Shown: positions 34,319 through 42,681, counted from the first letter of the stretch. The stretch: 53,617 nucleotides of DNA from CBFDCQ01 sp965603355 (GCA_965603355.1 CBFDCQ010000013.1:1-53617); one strand, 5' to 3'. Program-made: numbers and translations. The notes: generated from the letters alone by a model not told the origin.

Positions 34319-35659
34319 TTAAACCAAACCCTGGTCCATCATCGCGTCGGCCACCTTGATAAAGGCTGCGACGTTCGAACCGACCACGTAGTTGCCTGGC
34401 TGGCCGTATTCCTCAGCAGTTTCGGAAGCCCGAGCATGAATGCTTTTCATTATGTCTCGAAGACGTTGATCTACTTCCTCACGAGTCCACGTGACATGCT
34501 GAGCATTCTGCGCCATTTCGAGGCCTGAAACAGCAACACCGCCGGCATTTGCAGCTTTTCCCAGTGCGAAGAGAATGCCGTTTGCTAAGAACTGCTCGAC
34601 TGCTTCGGGCGTACTGGGCATGTTGGCGCCCTCGCAAACCAGGACACAACCGTTTTTCACGAGTTCCCGAGCGTCCTCGGCTGAGATTTCGTTTTCCGTG
34701 GCACTCGGGAAGGCGCACTCGCATTTGATTCCCCAGGGCCGTGCGCCTTCGCGATACTCCGCACCCGGGAATTTCTCGGCGTATTCCCTGATCCGCCCGC
34801 GGCGGACATTCTTCAGTTCCATGACGTAGGCAAGTTTCTCTTCATCGATACCCGCAGCATCGTAGGCGGTTCCGTTGGAGTCAGAAAACGAGACGCACTT
34901 TGCGCCCAACTCAATGAGTTTCTCGGCAGTATACTGCGCTACGTTCCCGGAACCGGATATGGTGCAGACCTTGCCCTCGAGGCTTTGGTCCCGCGTCTGA
35001 AACACATTCTGCGCGAAGTACACTGAACCGTAACCCGTAGCTTCGGGGCGAATCAAGGAACCACCCCAGTCGAGACCCTTGCCCGTTAGGACGCCGGTAA
35101 ACTCGTTTCGCAGTCGTTTGTACTGGCCGAAAAGAAACCCGATTTCACGGCGTCCCACGCCGATATCACCTGCAGGGACATCAGTGTCCGGCCCTATATG
35201 CCTGCTCAACTCGGTCATGAAGGATTGGCAGAACCGCATTACCTCGGCATCGGACTTTCCTTTCGGATCAAAATCTGAGCCGCCCTTGCCGCCGCCCAAG
35301 GGAAGAGTCGTCAAGGCATTCTTAAAGACCTGTTCGAAGGCCAGAAACTTCATGATGCTGAGGCTAACGTTAGGGTGAAATCGCAGGCCGCCCTTGTAAG
35401 GACCGATAGCGCTGTTGAATTCGACACGAAACCCCCGGTTGACTTGAGGAGTCCCATTGTCGTCCATCCAGGGAACACGGAATATAACAGCGCGTTCCGG
35501 TTCAACAAGACGTTCTAGGATTCTGGCCTCCATATACTCCGGATGGCGGTCCATTACAGGCTTCAGGGTGCTAAGCACTTCTTTAACTGCCTGATGAAAC
35601 TCAGGTTCGGCCGGGTTTCGCTTTCCGACCAGTTCAAGCACATCTTTCGTATATGACAT
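34319..35659 (-). CDS. gdhA: Glutamate dehydrogenase, NADP-type
   Basis: 446 residues, the size of hexameric NADP-dependent enzymes. It aminates 2-oxoglutarate with ammonia. The active-site region PLGGGKGGSDFDPKGKSDAEVMRFCQSF holds the catalytic lysine, and DTDVPAGDIGVG and the Rossmann GSGNVAQ are intact. GGAG precedes the ATG. A TTGACT/CATAAT promoter and two inverted repeats lie in the 357-base gap upstream, so it is likely regulated. It heads an operon with the PEP-synthase-like gene and sits 4.2 kb from the glutamate-synthase-like operon promoter end. Confidence 0.95.
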   Translation of the reverse strand: MSYTKDVLELVGKRNPAEPEFHQAVKEVLSTLKPVMDRHPEYMEARILERLVEPERAVIFRVPWMDDNGTPQVNRGFRVEFNSAIGPYKGGLRFHPNVSLSIMKFLAFEQVFKNALTTLPLGGGKGGSDFDPKGKSDAEVMRFCQSFMTELSRHIGPDTDVPAGDIGVGRREIGFLFGQYKRLRNEFTGVLTGKGLDWGGSLIRPEATGYGSVYFAQNVFQTRDQSLEGKVCTISGSGNVAQYTAEKLIELGAKCVSFSDSNGTAYDAAGIDEEKLAYVMELKNVRRGRIREYAEKFPGAEYREGARPWGIKCECAFPSATENEISAEDARELVKNGCVLVCEGANMPSTPEAVEQFLANGILFALGKAANAGGVAVSGLEMAQNAQHVTWTREEVDQRLRDIMKSIHARASETAEEYGQPGNYVVGSNVAAFIKVADAMMDQGLV

Positions 35660-35702
35660 CTCTTATCTCCAAGCGGCTACGGTTTCGGCTAGATCAAGCA
35701 AG

Positions 35703-35718
35703 GTTCTTTCGAAAGAAC
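35703..35718. promoter_or_regulatory. 16-bp perfect palindrome in the gdhA leader
   Basis: GTTCTTTCGAAAGAAC is a perfect dyad 44 bases upstream of the gdhA ATG and downstream of the predicted promoter. A protein operator is the simplest reading; as RNA it would form a 6-bp stem with a TCGA loop. Confidence 0.5.
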
Positions 35719-35873
35719 ACATCCTCATGGGTCGTCCATCTGCATCCGGCGTTCGATAACCTGTTCTCAGAGCATCACCTGGCACAAGCTCTCAGCCGTT
35801 GCCTCCAATCTCTACATCGTTCAGCAAGACCTTCTAAGTTTGTCTCTCCTCCCTGGAAGACCACGATGACGGC

Positions 35874-35891
35874 GCGTTTTCGTGAAAACGC
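35874..35891. promoter_or_regulatory. Inverted repeat just downstream of the gdhA promoter
   Basis: GCGTTTT and AAAACGC flank CGTG (35874-35880 with 35885-35891). It lies about 10-27 bases after the predicted transcription start, a position suited to a repressor site or a 5' mRNA hairpin. Confidence 0.4.
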
Positions 35892-35907
35892 CTCAACGAC
35901 GCTTGCT

Positions 35908-35937
35908 ATTATGTCAAACATCCCGCCACCGAGTCAA
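35908..35937 (-). promoter_or_regulatory. Promoter for gdhA
   Basis: On the minus strand TTGACT (35932-35937) and CATAAT (35908-35913) are 18 bases apart, leaving a leader of about 240 bases. Confidence 0.6.
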
Positions 35938-36016
35938 CAGCGGTTGAACGAAAAACCGCTGGCGCTTGCCGTAAATGAGAGAAACGTGGCAACCGGGGGG
36001 CGCGCGAGAGGAACAG

Positions 36017-36733
36017 TCAGCATTCGGTGTCTCGAATATGCTTGAAGAAAGAGTTCACGATTCGTTTCTGTACCGCGTCCTCGGAGAACATGACACCGCC
36101 CTCGAAGCTCTCTCCACCGGAGCTGCGCGCGTTGCGGACTTCGGCGGGGATATTCTCAATACGTTCGCCATTTGGCAGTATGAAACTCAACGTTACGTTG
36201 TCGCCCACTGATAAACGGGCATTGACTTCAATCAGGCATCCGCCTCTGCTCAGGTCGCGAATAACACACTCGATCTCGTCAAGCGCCTCCCCTTCCCCGG
36301 AGCGACGCGAGAGTGAGCCGACCATGAACGTGCTTATCCTCTTGTGTTTCCTTATGCTGAACGTCTCGATCTTGTCGGGATACCGGAAAAAGATCAGAGG
36401 TTTGGGGGTGAATAGGGTCTTGGTGAGTTCCATCTTGAACCCGAAAGCTTTGCCGGAGAGGACATATCGTGCAACCCAGTCTGTACCTACTTTGAAGATC
36501 TCGGAGGCACCTTCCACCGAAGGCATATCCGTCAGGATGAATCTGCCCTCGTCCCAACCGTGCACGACGACCGGGTATCTGTCCTTGCAGTCGGGAATAT
36601 CCGGCTGGAGATGAAGGAGGCTCCCCACCGCGAGCCATTGCACGTCGTTTTGGCTGTTCTGCCCCACCATGCTTCCGCAGCCGCGTAGGACCTGTGCTCC
36701 CGTGCGGACCCTCATCGCGACGAGGAGCGCCAT
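36017..36733 (-). CDS. PilZ-domain c-di-GMP receptor, YcgR-like
   Basis: 238 residues. The N-terminal beta domain resembles the YcgR N-terminal fold (about 35-120). A PilZ domain (about 122-235) follows with both binding motifs: Arg128-x3-Arg132 in RKHKR and Asp160-x-Ser162-x-x-Gly165 in DLSRGG. It should bind c-di-GMP and signal to motility, secretion or the surface. No membrane span. The start is uncertain: no good ribosome-binding site at 36733, and the internal ATG at 36670 also fits the fold. The zinc-ribbon gene lies 43 bases upstream on the same strand. Confidence 0.85.
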   Translation of the reverse strand: MALLVAMRVRTGAQVLRGCGSMVGQNSQNDVQWLAVGSLLHLQPDIPDCKDRYPVVVHGWDEGRFILTDMPSVEGASEIFKVGTDWVARYVLSGKAFGFKMELTKTLFTPKPLIFFRYPDKIETFSIRKHKRISTFMVGSLSRRSGEGEALDEIECVIRDLSRGGCLIEVNARLSVGDNVTLSFILPNGERIENIPAEVRNARSSGGESFEGGVMFSEDAVQKRIVNSFFKHIRDTEC

Positions 36734-36776
36734 TGACGTTTCTAACGGGTTTCCGTCGAGTCACAAAAGCCGGACG

Positions 36777-37196
36777 TTACTCCAGCTTTCCGAAGTGCTG
36801 TTCGAAATACTCTTTATTGTCAATGAGCTTCAGATCAATGTTGATGAAGTCCCTGACCTCTTCCTTCGTGAAGCTGCCGGAGCGGTCGTCAAGAGGCGGC
36901 TCGAACTCCGCCTTCTCCTCGAAGTCGGTAAGGTTCGAGATCGTTCCTTCTTCGCCGAAGATAGGAGGTAACGGGCCCACAGACTCAATGAACGTGGTGA
37001 TGATTTCGGCCACGTGCTGCACTTTTTGTTCGCGCGTGCCGTTCTTGAGAATCTCGCGGTTGACAGCGACAACCTCCCCTTGATACAAAACTACGCCCTC
37101 CCCGCACTGAGGACATGGGGCGATAATGATATACTCTTTGGGGGGAGGTGATATACTTCCCGTCGCTCCGCAGTGCGGACATGTTATCGTAACCAT
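36777..37196 (-). CDS. Small zinc-ribbon protein, unknown
   Basis: 139 residues. Two CxxC knuckles near the N-terminus (CPHC at 6-9 and CPQC at 28-31) form a likely zinc ribbon. The remainder is acidic and helical (EEKAEFEPPLDD, EEVRDFINIDLKLIDN) without recognisable family. GGAGG precedes the ATG and a strong promoter lies upstream. It is the first gene of a two-gene unit with the PilZ protein, so an adaptor role in the same c-di-GMP output is possible but not shown. Confidence 0.7.
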   Translation of the reverse strand: MVTITCPHCGATGSISPPPKEYIIIAPCPQCGEGVVLYQGEVVAVNREILKNGTREQKVQHVAEIITTFIESVGPLPPIFGEEGTISNLTDFEEKAEFEPPLDDRSGSFTKEEVRDFINIDLKLIDNKEYFEQHFGKLE

Positions 37197-37250
37197 TAGG
37201 TACCTCCGCCGGGGATATACTCAACACACCTTCCCCGATCTACCGGGTCT

Positions 37251-37279
37251 ATTTTAAACCACGAGACTGATAATGTCAA
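37251..37279 (-). promoter_or_regulatory. Promoter for the zinc-ribbon/PilZ pair
   Basis: On the minus strand TTGACA (37274-37279) and TAAAAT (37251-37256) are 17 bases apart. Confidence 0.75.
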
Positions 37280-37605
37280 CAAAAATCGCACGATCTTGGT
37301 GGCTTTGGCCCGGTTTTAGGGCTCTAGGCAACAATAAGCTTACATTTCTCATATCTGACACCGCTTCTGACAGGTTTTTGGGCAGCAGGACCGGTTTTCC
37401 AGGCCATTCCCGGGCGGGAGTGTTTACGGCACATCTTGACAACATAGTCGTGCGGCGCGGACATGGTTCGAGCCTGCGGTCTGTTGTGGACGGCTTCTTC
37501 ATTGCAGTGTGGTTGAGTTATGTATTGTGATAAGGTTGCAACCTTGTTCCATGGCGATCTCTTCTCCCACGCTCTCATGCATGTTGGCGGCGCGTGATGA
37601 TCTGC
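37280..37605. other. Spacer between divergent promoters, with palindrome
   Basis: No gene is credible in this 326-base stretch. The perfect 14-bp palindrome AAGGTTGCAACCTT (37532-37545) lies 60 bases upstream of the hydrogenase -35 box and could be an activator or repressor site. Nothing else was seen. Confidence 0.35.
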
Positions 37606-37634
37606 TTGATCTTTTTGCGAAGTTAGTTTATAAT
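37606..37634 (+). promoter_or_regulatory. Promoter of the hydrogenase-metVF cluster
   Basis: TTGATC (37606-37611) and a perfect TATAAT (37629-37634) are 17 bases apart. The leader of about 200 bases contains a 7-bp stem CCACGAC/GTCGTGG (37651-37657 with 37679-37685). It matches no riboswitch class known to me. Confidence 0.7.
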
Positions 37635-37843
37635 CCCTAAGTTTGCCGGGCCACGACCCCAGCACGAAACGTTCTTGTGTCGTGGTGCGTCTCTGAATGA
37701 CACGGGAAACGCGGCAACTGTCAGTATTGAAATGGAGATGTTTTTGTGCTCGGTTAGGCTGCGCGTGATTGTCCCTGCTGAGATCGCGCGAGCGGTAAGC
37801 AAGGCGTACAAGTTTGTTCTTGGATTAATAGGGAGGAGTGGTG

Positions 37844-38758
37844 ATGTCAGGAAACAAAGTTGAAGAATACCCCGTGATATGGTTTCAGGCGGCGACCTGT
37901 ACGGGATGCTCGGTTTCGGTTCTCAACACGGCCAGTCCGACTGTCAGGAACTTGCTGGTTGATGAAGTCGTGCCGGGTAAACACGTAAGCCTCAGGTTCC
38001 AGCCTACGGTGATGGCGGCGGCTGGCGAGATGGCGATCGAGGCGATGGATTCGACAGCGAGCGCTAACAAGGGCGGATACTTGTTAGTCGTCGAGGGCTC
38101 GGTGCCGATAAAGCAGAGTGGAATATACGGAACCGTTGGTGAAAAGGATGGGCGTGAGGTGCCTATAATGGAACGGGTAACCTCCCTTGCCGCGGATGCT
38201 CTGGCGGTCATTGCCCTGGGTACCTGTGCCTCTTACGGCGGCATCTTCGGAGCCAAACCTAATCCTACAGGGTGCGTGGGGGTCAGCGATCTGCTGGCCA
38301 GGGCTGGTATCTCGACGCCGGTAGTGAACGTTCCTGGATGTCCTCCGCACCCGGACTGGTTCACGGGCACGGTTGCGCGTGTGCTTCTGGGCGGTTTACC
38401 TTCTGCGGAAGAGGTGGACGACGACGGTCGCCTGATCGCGTTCTACGGAAAGCTGATCCACGAGAACTGTCCGCGTCGCGCCTATTTTGATGAGGGTAAG
38501 TTCGCAAAGAAGTTCGGCGACGAAGGATGTCTTCACGAACTTGGGTGTAAGGGTCCGCTGACTTACGCGGACTGTCCGATCCGGTTATGGAACGGCGGAC
38601 GGAACTGGTGCATCGGCAGCGGCGGGGTCTGCATCGGCTGCACGCAGCCGGAGTTCCCGGACCTTTTTTCACCGCTCTACGTGAAGGTCAGCGATGTGGA
38701 TTTGCCGGTCATCGGGGAGTACTGGCTTGAGAAAGAGAGGAGCGCTCAGGATGAATAA
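37844..38758 (+). CDS. [NiFe] hydrogenase small subunit, no Tat signal
   Basis: 304 residues. Proximal-cluster ligands are Cys19 and Cys22 in ATCTGCSVS, GTCASYGG and PGCPPHPDW. The C-terminal domain has the medial and distal cluster ligands (HENCPRRAYFDEG, ELGCKGP, YADCPIRLW, CIGSGGVCIGC, PEFPD). Three clusters resemble uptake-type (group 1/2) small subunits, yet there is no twin-arginine leader or membrane anchor, so a cytoplasmic enzyme is predicted. ATG at 37844 follows GGGAGGAG; two GTG codons precede it. The large-subunit ATG lies 8 bases inside its 3' end. Confidence 0.92.
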   Translation: MSGNKVEEYPVIWFQAATCTGCSVSVLNTASPTVRNLLVDEVVPGKHVSLRFQPTVMAAAGEMAIEAMDSTASANKGGYLLVVEGSVPIKQSGIYGTVGEKDGREVPIMERVTSLAADALAVIALGTCASYGGIFGAKPNPTGCVGVSDLLARAGISTPVVNVPGCPPHPDWFTGTVARVLLGGLPSAEEVDDDGRLIAFYGKLIHENCPRRAYFDEGKFAKKFGDEGCLHELGCKGPLTYADCPIRLWNGGRNWCIGSGGVCIGCTQPEFPDLFSPLYVKVSDVDLPVIGEYWLEKERSAQDE

Positions 38759-40310
38759 GATAGTAATTGACCCGATCACCAGGATCGAGGGTCATATGAA
38801 AATTGAGGCAACCGTCGATGACGGTGTTGTCAAGGACGCAAGAAGCTCCGGCATGCTGTTCCGCGGTATTGAGCTGATACTGAAGGGAAGAGACCCACGC
38901 GACGCGAATCGGATAACACAGCGCATATGTGGAGTCTGTCCGACGGCACACAGCATGGCATCGGCACTGTGTCTTGACGACGCCTTCGGCGTTGCCCAGA
39001 CCGTGCCGGACAACGGACGGATAATGCGGAACCTTATTCTCGGGTGCAACTTCATACAGTCTCACATCCTTCATTTCTACCATCTAGCGGCGCTCGACTA
39101 CGTTGATGTGGCCAGCGTGGCGGACTACGATGGGCATGATCCAGAACTCAGCTCCGTGAAGGATTTTATCGCGCGCGGTGAGCTCGGGCCATTCGTGCCG
39201 CGCTACGAAGGCGATTACCGTCTGTCGAAGGAGCAGAACCGCGCCGGCGTTGCGCACTACCTGCAGGCGCTGCATATTCGCAGGAAGGCGCACGAGCTGC
39301 TGTCGATATTCGGGGGCAAGATGCCTCACAACTGCTCCATAGTGCCTGGCGGCGTTACAGAACATCCCACCGTGGACAAGATAACCTCGTTTCTCTGGTA
39401 CCTGAACGAGATTCGCGATTTCATAAACAACATCTACATCCCTGACATAATCATGGTAGCCGGCGCGTACGGCGACCATCTCCGGATTGGACGCGGCTGC
39501 GGCAGCTTCCTCTCTTACGGGGTGTTTGACCTGGAGGCGGCAGCAAGCGATCTCGGCAGGCAAACAAGGCTGATCAAGCCGGGCATTACGAGTGCGGAAC
39601 TGAAGCCAGCCGCTGTCGATTCGAGCAAGATTGCCGAGCATCTCAAACACTCCTGGTACGACGATTCATTTACCAACCGCCACCCCTCGAACGGAGAGAC
39701 TGCGCCGAAACACCCCAAGAAAGAGGCCTATAGCTGGATTAAATCGCCGCGATACGATGGGGAACCGCATGAGGTGGGACCGCTGGCACGTATGCTGGTT
39801 GCCTATGCGCAAGGGCAGCCGGCAGTGAAAGAAGCGGTGGACGGTCTTCTCTCAGAACTGAGTGCGGAACCCGATGTGCTTCTGTCGATTCTCGGCAGAC
39901 ACGCTGCCCGGGCGCTCGAGACTAAGCTCGTGGCTGACTCGATGGCGCATTGGGTGCTGCAGCTCAAGCCCGCAGAACCCGTCTACCAAGATTACGAGCT
40001 GCCCGAGGAGGGAACCGGTGTGGGCATGACAGGCGCTCCGCGAGGTGCGCTTGGTCACTGGATCGAGATAAAGGACGGGGTAATTTCCAATTACCAGGCA
40101 GTCGTCCCGACGACCTGGAACGCGTCCCCGCGCGACGATTCAGACGTCCCGGGGCCAATCGAACAGGCTATCATCGGCTCGCCTGTCAAAGATCCTGAGA
40201 ATCCGTTCGAGGTCGTGCGTATTGTGCGCTCGTTTGATCCGTGTCTTGCCTGCTCGGTACACCTCGTGACGCCGAAACGGCGCAGTGTGGGAAAGGCGAC
40301 AGTATCTTGA
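38751..40310 (+). CDS. [NiFe] hydrogenase large subunit
   Basis: 519 residues. The Ni-Fe ligands are in L1, RICGVCPTAHS (Cys60, Cys63), and L2, DPCLACSVH (Cys498, Cys501). The codon at the first L2 position is TGT, so it is not a [NiFeSe] enzyme. The 15 residues after the L2 His should be removed by the protease encoded next. KIVIDPITRIEGH at the N-terminus is typical. It oxidises or makes H2. The ATG lies within the small-subunit gene. The exact hydrogenase group needs a tree; the L1 wording PTAHS is less common than that of well-known uptake enzymes. Confidence 0.95.
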   Translation: MNKIVIDPITRIEGHMKIEATVDDGVVKDARSSGMLFRGIELILKGRDPRDANRITQRICGVCPTAHSMASALCLDDAFGVAQTVPDNGRIMRNLILGCNFIQSHILHFYHLAALDYVDVASVADYDGHDPELSSVKDFIARGELGPFVPRYEGDYRLSKEQNRAGVAHYLQALHIRRKAHELLSIFGGKMPHNCSIVPGGVTEHPTVDKITSFLWYLNEIRDFINNIYIPDIIMVAGAYGDHLRIGRGCGSFLSYGVFDLEAAASDLGRQTRLIKPGITSAELKPAAVDSSKIAEHLKHSWYDDSFTNRHPSNGETAPKHPKKEAYSWIKSPRYDGEPHEVGPLARMLVAYAQGQPAVKEAVDGLLSELSAEPDVLLSILGRHAARALETKLVADSMAHWVLQLKPAEPVYQDYELPEEGTGVGMTGAPRGALGHWIEIKDGVISNYQAVVPTTWNASPRDDSDVPGPIEQAIIGSPVKDPENPFEVVRIVRSFDPCLACSVHLVTPKRRSVGKATVS

Positions 40311-40777
40311 GTGAGACAAAAGCGGTAAAGACGGCGGTCGTTGGGGTGGGAAACCTGCTCATGGGGGATGAGGGTGTAGGAGTACATGTTGTGGAGAGGC
40401 TCAAGTCCGCGGGTCTGCCGCCCGACGTGGCCGTGCTTGATGGAGGCACCCATTTCTCCGGTCTTGAAAGGGAGCTGAACGGTGCGGAAAAGCTGATCAT
40501 AGTCGACGCCGTGCTGGGCGGTGCTGCTCCGGGTACAATCTATCGGTTCCGCCTTGACGAACTTGAAGATGAGGCGTCGGACGTTAAGCTGTCTGTTCAT
40601 GACACGGGATTAGTCGAGAAGCTTCGCCTTAGCCAGTTTGCCGGGTTCAGCCCCGAACAGGTTGTGGTTATTGGTGTAGAACCCGCAAAAATAGAGTTGA
40701 ACACCGGTCTTTCCGGGGACGTCGAGGAGAAACTTCCTGAAATTATAGATGCTGTTATGGCCGAAATAGCGGGTTGA
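40307..40777 (+). CDS. Hydrogenase maturation protease
   Basis: 156 residues of the HyaD/HycI/HoxW family. It clips the C-terminal extension of the large subunit after nickel insertion. The signature GVGNLLMGDEGVGVHV carries the Ni-sensing acidic residue, LDGGTHFSGL the second, and LSVHDTGL the histidine. The start is TTG at 40307 overlapping the large-subunit stop (TTGA), with GGAAAGG upstream; the open frame extends further upstream inside the large-subunit gene. No hyp genes are in the window. Confidence 0.9.
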   Translation: MSETKAVKTAVVGVGNLLMGDEGVGVHVVERLKSAGLPPDVAVLDGGTHFSGLERELNGAEKLIIVDAVLGGAAPGTIYRFRLDELEDEASDVKLSVHDTGLVEKLRLSQFAGFSPEQVVVIGVEPAKIELNTGLSGDVEEKLPEIIDAVMAEIAG

Positions 40778-40810
40778 CCGCGAGTGTAGACCCTGTTGGG
40801 ACTCGGTCTC

Positions 40811-40838
40811 AAGACGGTGACGGATTTCCTGCCGTCTT
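40811..40838 (+). other. Intercistronic hairpin between protease and metV
   Basis: AAGACGG (40811-40817) pairs with CCGTCTT (40832-40838), loop of 14. No T-run follows; it may stabilise mRNA or adjust expression between the hydrogenase part and metVF. Confidence 0.3.
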
Positions 40839-40862
40839 AGGAAGGGATAAGGAGCAGCAAGA

Positions 40863-41555
40863 ATGATCGTATCAGAGCAGAAGCCGCTTGAAGAGATCCT
40901 CCAAATGATGGAGGGTGAGGGGAAGATATTCGTCGTTGGCTGCAACGGTTGCGCCGAATCCAGTGGCACCGGCGGGAAGGCTCAGGTCGCCGAGATGAAG
41001 GAGCTGCTTGAGAAAGAGGGCAAGAAGGTTACCGGCACGGTCTCGGTGGATTTTCTTTGCGATAAGGGTCTGGTAAAGTCCCGGCTCGCTCGCCGCGCCT
41101 CGCAGATAGGAGAAAGTGACGCGCTCTTGGTGATGACTTGCGGTATAGGGGTGCAGTCGACGGCCGCAGTTGTCGCCAAACCGGCTCACCCGGCATGCAA
41201 CACGATCTCGCTTGGTGGGTCGCGAGGCGAGTGGCGTGGTAGCGAGCGATGTCGGGAGTGCGGTGATTGCCTGCTGGACCATACCGGTGGGCTGTGTCCG
41301 CTGACCGTCTGCACGAAGGGTCTGATCAACGGACCGTGCGGTGGCGCGAAAGACGGCAAATGCGAGTTCCAGCCGCAGACCAGAGATTGCGGATGGCAGT
41401 TGATCTACGAGCGGTTGAGAAAACTCGGGCGTTTGGACAGGATGAGGACGATCATCGAACCGAAGGACTACAGCAAGATGGACGTTTCGGAGGAGATCCG
41501 GTCGACGACAAGATGGGCTCTTGAGCAGCGTGAAGGGGAGACTGTTAAGAAATGA
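40863..41555 (+). CDS. metV: MetV-like protein (methylene-THF reductase C-terminal domain)
   Basis: 230 residues. A Cys-containing N-terminal half (VVGCNGCAESSGTGGKAQ, CDKG) is followed by the MTHFR_C zinc/iron-sulfur domain: CRECGDC, CPLTVCTKGLINGPCGG and KCEFQ. In acetogens MetV partners MetF in an Fe-S-containing methylene-tetrahydrofolate reductase and passes electrons to it. The ATG has AAGGAG upstream; the stop overlaps the metF start (ATGA). Its position right behind a hydrogenase is the notable point. Confidence 0.88.
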   Translation: MIVSEQKPLEEILQMMEGEGKIFVVGCNGCAESSGTGGKAQVAEMKELLEKEGKKVTGTVSVDFLCDKGLVKSRLARRASQIGESDALLVMTCGIGVQSTAAVVAKPAHPACNTISLGGSRGEWRGSERCRECGDCLLDHTGGLCPLTVCTKGLINGPCGGAKDGKCEFQPQTRDCGWQLIYERLRKLGRLDRMRTIIEPKDYSKMDVSEEIRSTTRWALEQREGETVKK

Positions 41556-42418
41556 AATTGAGTGACGCGTTCAAATCGGGGAAGTTCGTCATAACATCGG
41601 AAGTTGGTCCGCCAAAGGGTGTCGACGTTGCTGCCATGATCGATGATGCCGAATTGTTGCGCGGCAGAGTGGATGGGCTCAATGTCACCGATCAGCAAAG
41701 TTCGGTTATGCGGCTTGGGTCACTTGCCACCTGCAAGCTGCTCAAGGACAAGGAAATCGAACCCGTGTTCCAGATAACCTGTCGCGACCGCAACAGGATA
41801 GCCCTCCAGTCAGATCTGCTCAGTGCGCACGTCTTCGGGGTAGAAAACGTGTTGTGCCTGACCGGAGATTACGTATCTCTCGGCGACCATCCTCAGGCCA
41901 AAGCAGTATTCGATCTCGATTCCGTCGGCCTTCTGCATGCGGCGACGAGTCTTCGGGAAGGTAAAGACCTTGCCGGCAACGAATTGAAGGGCAAACCGGA
42001 TTTCTGTGCGGGTGCCGTGGTGACTCCCGGTGCCGATCCTCTGGAGCCGCAGATCATCAAGATGGAGAAGAAGGTAAAAGTGGGAGCGCAGTTCTTCCAG
42101 ACGCAGGCCGTGTACGAACCGGAGAAGTTCGAGCAATTCATGGCTCAGGTCAAACATCTCAACGTGCCGGTCATGCTCGGTATAGTCCTGCTGAAGTCCG
42201 CCGGTATGGCACGGTTCATGAACAAAAACGTCGCGGGCGTTCACGTGCCGGACCGCCTGATTGATGAGATGGACAAGGCGGAGGACCGTGTCAAGAAGTC
42301 GATCGAGATCGCTGCGCGGCTCATCAAAGAGATGAAAGACATGTGCCAGGGTGTTCACCTCATGCCGATCGGTTGGGAGAAACGTGTCCCGGCGGTCCTT
42401 GACGCTGCGGGACTATAG
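41552..42418 (+). CDS. metF: Methylenetetrahydrofolate reductase
   Basis: 288 residues, TIM-barrel FAD enzyme reducing 5,10-methylene-THF to 5-methyl-THF. ITSEVGPPKGVD is the substrate-region start, then FQITCRDRNRIALQSDLL, NVLCLTGDY and QTQAVYEPEKFEQF. The chain is the short, NADH-domain-free form found with MetV in acetogens. It supplies methyl groups for methionine or for acetyl-CoA via the Wood-Ljungdahl pathway; other pathway genes are not in view. Start overlaps the metV stop by 4 bases, so the two are coupled. Confidence 0.94.
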   Translation: MKLSDAFKSGKFVITSEVGPPKGVDVAAMIDDAELLRGRVDGLNVTDQQSSVMRLGSLATCKLLKDKEIEPVFQITCRDRNRIALQSDLLSAHVFGVENVLCLTGDYVSLGDHPQAKAVFDLDSVGLLHAATSLREGKDLAGNELKGKPDFCAGAVVTPGADPLEPQIIKMEKKVKVGAQFFQTQAVYEPEKFEQFMAQVKHLNVPVMLGIVLLKSAGMARFMNKNVAGVHVPDRLIDEMDKAEDRVKKSIEIAARLIKEMKDMCQGVHLMPIGWEKRVPAVLDAAGL

Positions 42419-42651
42419 GGAGTTGCTTGGCTGCGTGAGAGCGCATCCGAAACTGGTCAAGTTGCTGACGGGTTCTTTGGATAAGCACGCCGTTATTCCT
42501 GCCGGCCCACCTTTGTCCCTGTCGCTGCAAGTACCTGGTTTGTTGTGACGAACGCTTCGGCCGGCTCTCGCCCCTCGCTCTTACTGCCTATTGGAATACC
42601 CACCTGCAGCCGCGGAAGTTGAACAAAGCGGCAAGAAGGTGCACAGAAGAA
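42419..42651. other. Spacer after metF
   Basis: No gene, promoter or repeat recognised in this stretch before the shared terminator. Confidence 0.5.
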
Positions 42652-42681
42652 AAGGAGCGGATACAAAAGTATCCGCTCCTT
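42652..42681. terminator. Bidirectional terminator, metF / secreted protein
   Basis: A perfect 13-bp stem (42652-42664 with 42669-42681) with loop AAAA. On the minus strand TTTTCTTCT follows and ends the secreted-protein gene; on the plus strand CAATTTTC follows, weaker. Confidence 0.85.

Noticed and set aside
37460..37480. GGTTCGAGCC resembling a tRNA T-loop
   Set aside because: No T-stem pairing, anticodon arm or acceptor stem can be built around it.
37675..37863. 62-codon frame in the hydrogenase leader
   Set aside because: It has no ribosome-binding site, overlaps the true hydrogenase start and shows no motif.
40220..40260. Possible selenocysteine in the hydrogenase L2 motif
   Set aside because: The relevant codon is TGT (Cys), not TGA.
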